From Lachnospiraceae bacterium UBA3645 (GTDB taxonomy: Bacteria > Bacillota > Clostridia > Lachnospirales > Lachnospiraceae), in assembly GCA_002373555.1 (NCBI GenBank), contig DFKM01000219.1, positions 1 through 10,269 on the forward strand: a stretch of 10,269 nucleotides of DNA. The letters are read 5' to 3'. Below, in pieces: positions 6,491 to 10,269 of the stretch (position 1 is its first letter; every line of letters begins with the position of its first letter). A program made the position numbers and the translations under genes. The notes under the pieces are model-generated. The model saw only the letters and a list, made by a program, of their open reading frames with translations, made no database searches and had not been told where the DNA came from.

Positions 6491-6543
6491 TTTCTTTACC
6501 CCTTTCTTTGAAAACGGATCTTTCAATGCTTCCATATGACGAT

Positions 6544-6572
6544 ATTATATATCTGCAGTCCGGATTTCACAA
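6544..6572 (-). promoter_or_regulatory. Promoter of the MBL - radical SAM unit
   Basis: Minus strand: TTGTGA (6567-6572), 17 bases, TATAAT (6544-6549; 6/6). The start of transcription would be about 6537, two bases from ATG 6535 and some 47 bases before TTG 6490, which supports the TTG as start codon. An inverted repeat CTTTT-TGC-AAAAG (6575-6587) adjoins the -35 box and could be an operator. Confidence 0.7.
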
Positions 6573-6644
6573 TGCTTTTTGCAAAAGATGATAAGATAGT
6601 GCAAATAAGTTTGCCGCATCCTATGGATTTTTCCGTTATTTCAT

Positions 6645-6652
6645 TATACAAT
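6645..6652 (+). promoter_or_regulatory. Possible -10 element of the EutQ-like gene
   Basis: TATACAAT in an AT-rich stretch, about 80 bases before the gene. At 17 bases upstream only TGGATT is found, so no good -35 exists. The intergenic 6536-6686 holds this, the opposite promoter and the CTTTT/AAAAG repeat. Confidence 0.3.
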
Positions 6653-6686
6653 AATGCTGAACAGACCGGAAGTTTCCGGAGAAAGG

Positions 6687-6740
6687 ATGGAACAGATATC
6701 CTGTGGGTATCCGTCCCGTACAGAAAGCAATGGCATATGA
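6687..6740 (+). other. Possible 17-codon leader ORF before the EutQ-like gene
   Basis: ATG 6687 has a well-spaced GGAG five bases upstream (GGAGAAAGGATG) and opens a frame of 17 codons, MEQISCGYPSRTESNGI, ending at TGA 6738-6740. That stop lies 8 bases past ATG 6730 of the EutQ-like gene, in another frame, the geometry of translational coupling. It may be a leader peptide, chance, or a trace of a one-base indel in the start of the gene. Confidence 0.3.
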
Positions 6741-7173
6741 CAGCAGAGAAATGGAACAGCTGATCCAGGCAGTCACCAGATCGGTCATGCAGCGTCTTGC
6801 GGAATCCGATCCTTTAAAACAGAAGGATCCCAGCGGTGTTCTGAAAGTCGCCGCGCAATCCGTAAAATGCGAGCCTTTCCAGGGACGGAATGACGTGCGC
6901 CTGAAAGACATCGTCACGCTCGAGGAATCGCCCCGCATCGGCGCCGGCATCATGGAAGTCGACCATGCGGATTTTCCCTGGACGCTCACCTATGACGAAT
7001 TTGATTACATCATCGAAGGAACGCTGGAGATCGAAGTGGACGGCCGCGTGATCTCGGGAAGCGCCGGCGATATCCTGCACATCCCGAAGAACACAGCGAT
7101 CCATTTCCGCTCTCCCGGCTACACAAGATTCGCCTACTTCGTATATCCCGCAGACTGGGAAAGTCAGAAATGA
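6730..7173 (+). CDS. EutQ-like cupin protein, orphan
   Basis: 147 residues from ATG 6730; GTG 6703 and ATG 6751 are also in frame, and none has a good ribosome site of its own. The C-terminal cupin matches the EutQ pattern closely: FPWTLTYDEFDYIIEGTLEI, then GSAGDILHIPKNTAIHF and YFVYPADWE at the end. The family has a cupin fold; EutQ of Salmonella is linked to the ethanolamine microcompartment and was reported to act as an acetate kinase. The N-terminus (MEQLIQAVTRSVMQRLAE) is a short amphipathic helix followed by a polar linker, similar in form to peptides that direct enzymes into microcompartments. No shell gene or other eut gene is in the window, so the role is open; a stand-alone sugar- or metabolite-binding cupin is possible. 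Confidence 0.85.
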   Translation: MAYDSREMEQLIQAVTRSVMQRLAESDPLKQKDPSGVLKVAAQSVKCEPFQGRNDVRLKDIVTLEESPRIGAGIMEVDHADFPWTLTYDEFDYIIEGTLEIEVDGRVISGSAGDILHIPKNTAIHFRSPGYTRFAYFVYPADWESQK

Positions 7174-7216
7174 CGCCCCTGTCAGGAATCTGTCCGCTGC
7201 GACCGGTATAAATGCA

Positions 7217-7265
7217 AAAGACGTCTCTCCGGGTAATCACTCCCGTAAGAGACGTCTTTATTTTT
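7217..7265. terminator. Bidirectional rho-independent terminator
   Basis: A perfect 12-bp stem (7217-7228 with 7248-7259, AAAGACGTCTCT) and an inner CGGG/CCCG stem (7230-7233 with 7242-7245). It ends in A and TTTTT on the plus strand and in TTTT-GC-ATTT on the minus strand. It serves the EutQ-like gene (+) and the convergent XRE-HisKA-REC gene (-). Confidence 0.92.
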
Positions 7266-7299
7266 ATCCGCCGGAGACCAGACACCACGACCCGAACAA

Positions 7300-8214
7300 T
7301 CAGAATTCTCCGTACAGATATTGCTTCATGGTCTCGAAAAGCCTGTCGATAAAGATCGGCTTTTCGGCGAATGCATTCATTCCCGCATCAAGCGCCGCAC
7401 TCCTGTCTTTATCATAGACATTCGCGCTCATGGCTACGATCGGCGTGGATGCCTTTGCCGGATCAGTCATCTGTCGGATCCTTCTCGTCGCCTCGATCCC
7501 GTCCATATCCGGCATCATGATATCCATCAGGATCAGATCATAATAGCCTGCCGGGGCCTCTTCCACCATCTGCACGCAGACAGCGCCGTTCTCGGCGAAC
7601 TCGACCAGCACGCCGGTCTGTCCCAGGATCTCACCGGCGATCTCGCGGTTCAGCCGGATATCCTCTGCGACCAGGACACGTTTTCCGGAAAAATCATAAG
7701 GTATACGCTCGCTGCCTGTCTTGCCGGCACGCTCGCCAAGATATTCTCCCAGCTCATGCACATTGGACGGATAGCCTCTGACCAGAGTCTCTCCGCTGTC
7801 CCTATAGGTGACGCGCATCAGTTCATCAATTGACCGCAGCAGGTATTCTCCCGAGATCCGTATGCTCTCCAGATACCGTCCGAGCTTTGCTTCGTCATGC
7901 TTATTGCGCTCCGCCAGATCCACACAGCCGAGGATCATATGCAGCGGTGTACGGATATCGTGCGACATTTCAAAGATCTTTAAAAGTCTGGACGGCTGCC
8001 CGTCATTGACGCTCTCGCCAAGCAGATCGTTGGCCGTCACACCCAGAAGATCCGCCAGTCTCGGGATCAGGGTTATGTCCGGATAAGAAACATCACGCTC
8101 CCATTTCGAAACAGCCTTGTCCGTGACGCCGAGCCTGTCGGCGAGCGCGGCCTGGGTCATCCCGTTCTGTCTCCGGAGGGAGCGTATAAAGGTTCCGAAT
8201 GTTCTATTTTTCAC
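7300..8214 (-). CDS. XRE DNA-binding / HisKA / receiver fusion protein without a kinase ATPase domain
   Basis: 304 residues from GTG 8214 (GGGAGG, 9 bases upstream). Parts: 4-66, a Cro/C1-type helix-turn-helix (TQAALADRLGVTDKAVSKWE); about 76-140, a histidine-kinase dimerisation helix pair with H-box SHDIRTPL (H85); 141-177, a linker; 178-302, a complete receiver domain with acidic pocket E184-D185, phospho-acceptor D231 in LILMDIMMPDMDG, S263 and K285. No N, G1, F or G2 boxes exist anywhere, so there is no HATPase_c domain; only 37 residues lie where it should be. The gene is intact, with good start, promoter and terminator, so this is not a visible frameshift. It cannot autophosphorylate by itself. 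It likely receives phosphate in trans and could pass it between H85 and D231, as a phosphorelay node that binds DNA directly (inference). It follows thiT on the same strand with no terminator between. Confidence 0.9.
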   Translation of the reverse strand: MKNRTFGTFIRSLRRQNGMTQAALADRLGVTDKAVSKWERDVSYPDITLIPRLADLLGVTANDLLGESVNDGQPSRLLKIFEMSHDIRTPLHMILGCVDLAERNKHDEAKLGRYLESIRISGEYLLRSIDELMRVTYRDSGETLVRGYPSNVHELGEYLGERAGKTGSERIPYDFSGKRVLVAEDIRLNREIAGEILGQTGVLVEFAENGAVCVQMVEEAPAGYYDLILMDIMMPDMDGIEATRRIRQMTDPAKASTPIVAMSANVYDKDRSAALDAGMNAFAEKPIFIDRLFETMKQYLYGEF

Positions 8215-8226
8215 CTGTATGCACCT

Positions 8227-8264
8227 CCCGCATACAAGATACCATGAATCCGTGCGGGAAACAA
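8227..8264 (-). promoter_or_regulatory. Promoter and candidate operator of the XRE-HisKA-REC gene
   Basis: Minus strand: -35 TTGTTT (8259-8264), 17 bases, -10 TATCTT (8236-8241). The -10 is framed by an inverted repeat CCCGCA (8227-8232) and TGCGGG (8253-8258) with a 20-base gap, a possible autoregulatory site for the XRE domain. The left half also overlaps the ribosome binding site. Confidence 0.45.
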
Positions 8265-8289
8265 TCTACGGTTGGTTTACATAGTCCGC

Positions 8290-8946
8290 TCACTCCACAG
8301 CCAGTCTGCGAACCTGTGCAAGCGCATTCTTCATGGCGGGGATGTTGATCACGATCAGTGTCAGCACGGCTTCCAGACCGAGATACATGAAGTTATAGAC
8401 GATCGGATAGACCGGGGCCAGAGCCTTCGGGAAATTCTCCGGCATATAGGACATCCAGTAGAAATATCCTGCCATGCTGGCGAATACACCACGGCCGATC
8501 ACGCCGGCAATATAGCCGATCGTCAGACCGTTCTTTCTGTTCGCGAAAAATCCGGCGATGCCGAGCGCGCCAAATGCGAGCAGATAATCACAGCAGACCT
8601 GGAAAAAAGTCAGGAAATACGGTTCCTGAATGAACTGCAGGATTCCATAGGCCAGGCCGACCAGAATGCCGGTCCCGGCGCCGTACCAGTTCGCGATCAG
8701 AACGATGAACAGCATGGAGAGCAGTGTGACAGCGCCGCCGAAGGGCAGCTTGATCAGCTGGATGTAAGAAGTGACAAAGGCCAGGGCAATGCCCATGCCG
8801 CAGAAAGCGAGCTGTTTCGGCGTGAACTTCTGTTTCCTTGTGAACTTTCCGGCAAGGACCGAACCGATGATCACAGCAGCGATCCCGGCAATGATAAATG
8901 CGGCGTATCCGGCGGTCGTCAGCCCGCCATCAGGTGTAACAAACAT
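8290..8946 (-). CDS. thiT: ThiT, thiamine-binding S component of an energy-coupling-factor transporter
   Basis: 218 residues from ATG 8946; AAGGAGGT lies 7 bases upstream. The frame is open for 25 codons more upstream, but these lie in the riboswitch leader. Typical features: hydrophobic throughout with about seven membrane segments; LPFGGAVTLLSM after the second segment, matching the PxGGSVTLxSM loop of ThiT; and the YNFMYLGLEA stretch near the end, matching the Tyr/Asn/Glu thiamine-binding helix. The core of ThiT has six segments; an extra N-terminal segment (about 10-35) precedes it here. It captures thiamine at the membrane and works with a shared EcfT-EcfA-EcfA' module, which is not in the window. 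The TPP riboswitch upstream fits this substrate exactly. The next gene on the strand is XRE-HisKA-REC, 75 bases on, with no terminator. Confidence 0.92.
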   Translation of the reverse strand: MFVTPDGGLTTAGYAAFIIAGIAAVIIGSVLAGKFTRKQKFTPKQLAFCGMGIALAFVTSYIQLIKLPFGGAVTLLSMLFIVLIANWYGAGTGILVGLAYGILQFIQEPYFLTFFQVCCDYLLAFGALGIAGFFANRKNGLTIGYIAGVIGRGVFASMAGYFYWMSYMPENFPKALAPVYPIVYNFMYLGLEAVLTLIVINIPAMKNALAQVRRLAVE

Positions 8947-8975
8947 AAAAAATACCTCCTTTTTCTGCAAGGAGG
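8947..8975 (-). promoter_or_regulatory. Expression platform of the TPP riboswitch: hairpin hiding the ribosome site of thiT
   Basis: On the minus strand CCTCCTT (8969-8975) pairs perfectly with AAGGAGG (8955-8961) across a 7-base loop. The second arm is the Shine-Dalgarno itself. The hairpin is followed by TA and six T directly before ATG 8946, so it could act as sequestering stem, as terminator, or both. Confidence 0.75.
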
Positions 8976-9029
8976 CAATGATGCTCGGAAATCTGTCTGC
9001 CGCATGCAATGCATATGACAAAGACAGTA

Positions 9030-9130
9030 CTCTGCGTCCCTATCGCCGGTATTACCCGGATCAGGTTCAAAGGGTCTGTTCTCAGCCCTGCCGGGACGGT
9101 CCGGCTGGTTGGGCACCCCCTCTGGCTGTT
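9030..9130 (-). promoter_or_regulatory. TPP (thiamine pyrophosphate) riboswitch aptamer
   Basis: Minus strand, 5' to 3': GGGGTGCCC (9111-9119), a GC-rich P3 hairpin, CTGAGA (9080-9085), ACCCTTTGAACCTGATC (9059-9075) and GGGTAATACCGGCG (9044-9057), then ATAGGGA. These are all conserved THI-box elements, in order. It is the classic element upstream of thiamine genes and lies about 100 bases before thiT, which should be shut off when TPP is high. Confidence 0.97.
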
Positions 9131-9172
9131 AATTGATTAATTGTATTTTTTTGATGTTAAAAGGTTTTCTGT

Positions 9173-9186
9173 TCTGAGATCTCAGA
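9173..9186. repeat. 14-bp perfect palindrome
   Basis: TCTGAGATCTCAGA is its own reverse complement. It stands in the gene-free junction, upstream of the thiT leader on the minus strand. It might be an operator or mark the breakpoint; nothing else supports either. Confidence 0.5.
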
Positions 9187-9222
9187 GACGCTGAAGCCTG
9201 AAGGTTTGTTGAATTCCGCTAA

Positions 9223-9255
9223 GGTTCGCCGGCTACCGCAGCAGCGCGGCGAACC
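9223..9255. repeat. GC-rich hairpin downstream of the lipoprotein gene
   Basis: GGTTCGCCG (9223-9231) pairs perfectly with CGGCGAACC (9247-9255) around 15 bases. There is no T run on either side. It is 40 bases past the lipoprotein stop, so it may end or stabilise that transcript, or be a repeat element. Confidence 0.6.
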
Positions 9256-9294
9256 CTGGCAGTGTCTATATCTATATTTTGAGCTTGGCGTATA

Positions 9295-10083
9295 TTATTT
9301 CTTATAGGTCAAGAAGAAGCGGTCGGCCGTGGAATAAAGCATACGCTCCACTTTTTCGCCTTTCTCTTTGCCGCAGGCGTCTTTCTCGCGGACCGTTTCA
9401 AACATGGAACCTTTGTTCACATTGATAATCTGCGACACATAGAAATTGTCGTCAACATGCACCTTCTTGCCGTGCACGCCAATCTTGTAGGTGATGTAGT
9501 TGCCGAAAGTGACGGGACTTGTCTCCTGCGTGAAGGAGGTGCCGGCAGACTTGCCCTTGCGCGGCGTGTCTTTGACACCACAAAGCTCGCTGACGGCAGA
9601 GAGGATATGGTATTCGGAGACATATTTGGTAGCATGGGGAGGGACAACCACGATGGAACGCTCGGTCGACGAGGTGGCGTTGGTAGAGGTGGAGCTGGCC
9701 GTCGACGAGACGTCGACAGACTTTTTTCCTTTCTCCTTCTTGGAGCTGGCCGTGGTCTGCGATTTGGTCTGGGTCCATTCACGGGCCTTGTAATAGTCGT
9801 TGGCATTGCCGTTGAGCACGAAGAAGCTCTCGGTCAGGTCGACATACATTACGGAATCGGTCTTGTTGGTAATCCAGAATCCGGCATCGCCTTCTTGGGC
9901 AAAGAAGAAATAGCGCACGATGCAATTGGCATCTTCATGGGTAAGATAGCCATCCTTCATCTGGCACTGCTCGGCGTTGTTGGGCAGCGTCTGATAGACC
10001 TGATAATAAGTCTGCTTGGAACATCCAGTCAGAAAGACGCCGGTAACGGCCATAGCTGCTAAAATCTTGGTAATTTTTTTCAT
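9295..10083 (-). CDS. Bacteroidota-type surface lipoprotein of unknown function
   Basis: 262 residues from ATG 10083. The N-terminus is a lipoprotein signal: MKKITK, a hydrophobic core, and the lipobox LTGC with C21 as lipidated residue. The mature protein begins CSKQTYYQVYQT; this (T/R)YYQVY start, the ITNKTDSVMYVDLTESFFVLNG stretch (71-92) and NDYYKAREW (95-103) are familiar from hypothetical proteins of Bacteroides and Prevotella. Residues 104-145 are a Ser/Thr/Lys linker (TASSKKEKGKK), followed by a second beta-rich part from IVVVPPHATKYVSEYHIL. Upstream is AT-rich (GTTATAGATCTATACTTATG) without any Shine-Dalgarno sequence, as usual in Bacteroidota and unlike every left-hand gene. Probably membrane anchored and facing the periplasm or surface. 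No function known to me. The preceding gene ends 33 bases upstream on the same strand. Confidence 0.85.
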   Translation of the reverse strand: MKKITKILAAMAVTGVFLTGCSKQTYYQVYQTLPNNAEQCQMKDGYLTHEDANCIVRYFFFAQEGDAGFWITNKTDSVMYVDLTESFFVLNGNANDYYKAREWTQTKSQTTASSKKEKGKKSVDVSSTASSTSTNATSSTERSIVVVPPHATKYVSEYHILSAVSELCGVKDTPRKGKSAGTSFTQETSPVTFGNYITYKIGVHGKKVHVDDNFYVSQIINVNKGSMFETVREKDACGKEKGEKVERMLYSTADRFFLTYKK

Positions 10084-10116
10084 AAGTATAGATCTATAAC
10101 GTTAATAAAAAGGGGT

Positions 10117-10269
10117 TCAATTCACTCGCTGATAATATTTCCACCAGAGTTCGGGCACCTCGTTGCGCTGTGCCTGCTCGTAGTCGGCATAGGTGCAGGG
10201 CACCAGTAGGTGACGCTTGTACTGCTCCTGCTGCTCGCCATTGTAGGGCACCTCCATCCACCAGCGGTC
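10117..10269 (-). CDS. C-terminal fragment of an unidentified Bacteroidota-type protein
   Basis: A frame open from the right edge to TGA (10117-10119) shows 50 residues beginning DRWWMEVPYNGEQQEQ and ending ELWWKYYQRVN. The Trp pairs, RHLLVPCTYADY and NEVPELWW give it a clear protein-like composition with G/C-ending codons as in the lipoprotein gene, and no comparable frame is open on the other strand. From memory the tail resembles the end of arginase/formiminoglutamase-family proteins of Bacteroidota, but I cannot support that with catalytic residues, which lie outside. It is on the same strand as the lipoprotein gene and 33 bases before it, so the two may share a transcript. Confidence 0.65.
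   Translation of the reverse strand, partial: DRWWMEVPYNGEQQEQYKRHLLVPCTYADYEQAQRNEVPELWWKYYQRVN

Larger units (their letters stand above)
9131..9294. other. Gene-free junction between Bacillota-like and Bacteroidota-like DNA
   Basis: No ORF. Next to the riboswitch is an AT-rich stretch with a possible -10 TACAAT on the minus strand (9140-9145) that would start RNA just before the aptamer, but the -35 position reads AAAACC, which is poor. Further on are a 14-base palindrome (9173-9186) and a hairpin (9223-9255). All genes to the left have Shine-Dalgarno sites; those to the right look Bacteroidota. The change of origin must lie here or directly beside it. Confidence 0.6.

Noticed and set aside
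5438..6511. 357-codon plus-strand frame
   Set aside because: Shadow of the MBL gene, which has full zinc ligands and its own promoter on the other strand.
8272..9018. 248-codon plus-strand frame opposite thiT
   Set aside because: Polar His/Gln/Asp-rich shadow of a membrane protein, as expected from the reverse strand of hydrophobic codons.
9131..9170. Full promoter for thiT
   Set aside because: TACAAT is in a plausible place but the -35 position (AAAACC) is poor and alternative TTAACA does not have proper spacing with it, so only a possible -10 is noted.
9457..10062. 201-codon plus-strand Gly/Arg-rich frame
   Set aside because: Antisense of the lipoprotein gene; no start signals, biased composition.

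Overview
The window reads as two unequal pieces. Positions 1 to about 9130 look like one low-copy chromosomal region of an anaerobic, gut- or rumen-type Bacillota (Clostridia, probably Lachnospiraceae-like; inference). The reasons are strong AGGAGG-type ribosome binding sites, TTGACA/TATAAT promoters, DUF3793 and DUF2325 proteins, a PflX-type radical SAM protein and an EutQ-like cupin. From about 9295 to the right edge the DNA looks like Bacteroidota: a lipoprotein of a Bacteroides/Prevotella type with no Shine-Dalgarno sequence, and the tail of a second gene. The change falls in a 164-base gene-free stretch. It may be a misassembly or an inter-phylum transfer; the sequence alone does not decide.

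Layout. The left edge holds the C-terminus of a small (p)ppGpp synthetase (+), sharing a terminator zone with the convergent nickel-chelatase gene larC (-). Next, on the minus strand and transcribed from right to left, is a probable operon DUF3793 - flavodoxin - DUF2325. It runs from a perfect consensus promoter with a DtxR-like palindrome at about 3222-3273 to a terminator at 1673-1701, and iron limitation is the most economical hypothesis for its control. A divergent gene (3443-4585, +) encodes an unrecognised membrane protein with a Ser/Arg repeat N-terminus, a zinc-ribbon-like motif and a Trp-rich C-terminus. It is followed by a 41-bp-arm perfect-looking palindrome that fills the gap to the next convergent gene.

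The overlapping pair MBL hydrolase - PflX-like radical SAM (-) follows, then a divergent orphan EutQ-like cupin (+), a bidirectional terminator, and a protein of unusual architecture (7300-8214, -). That protein has an XRE DNA-binding domain, a histidine-kinase H-box domain and a receiver domain but no ATPase domain. Upstream of it lies the thiamine transporter gene thiT, controlled by a TPP riboswitch whose expression platform hides the ribosome binding site just before the start codon.

No CRISPR array, rRNA, tRNA, phage or transposase gene was seen. The most interesting items are the ATPase-less XRE-HisKA-REC protein, the cross-phylum junction, the candidate iron-regulated flavodoxin operon, the large palindromic element and the Ser/Arg-repeat membrane protein.
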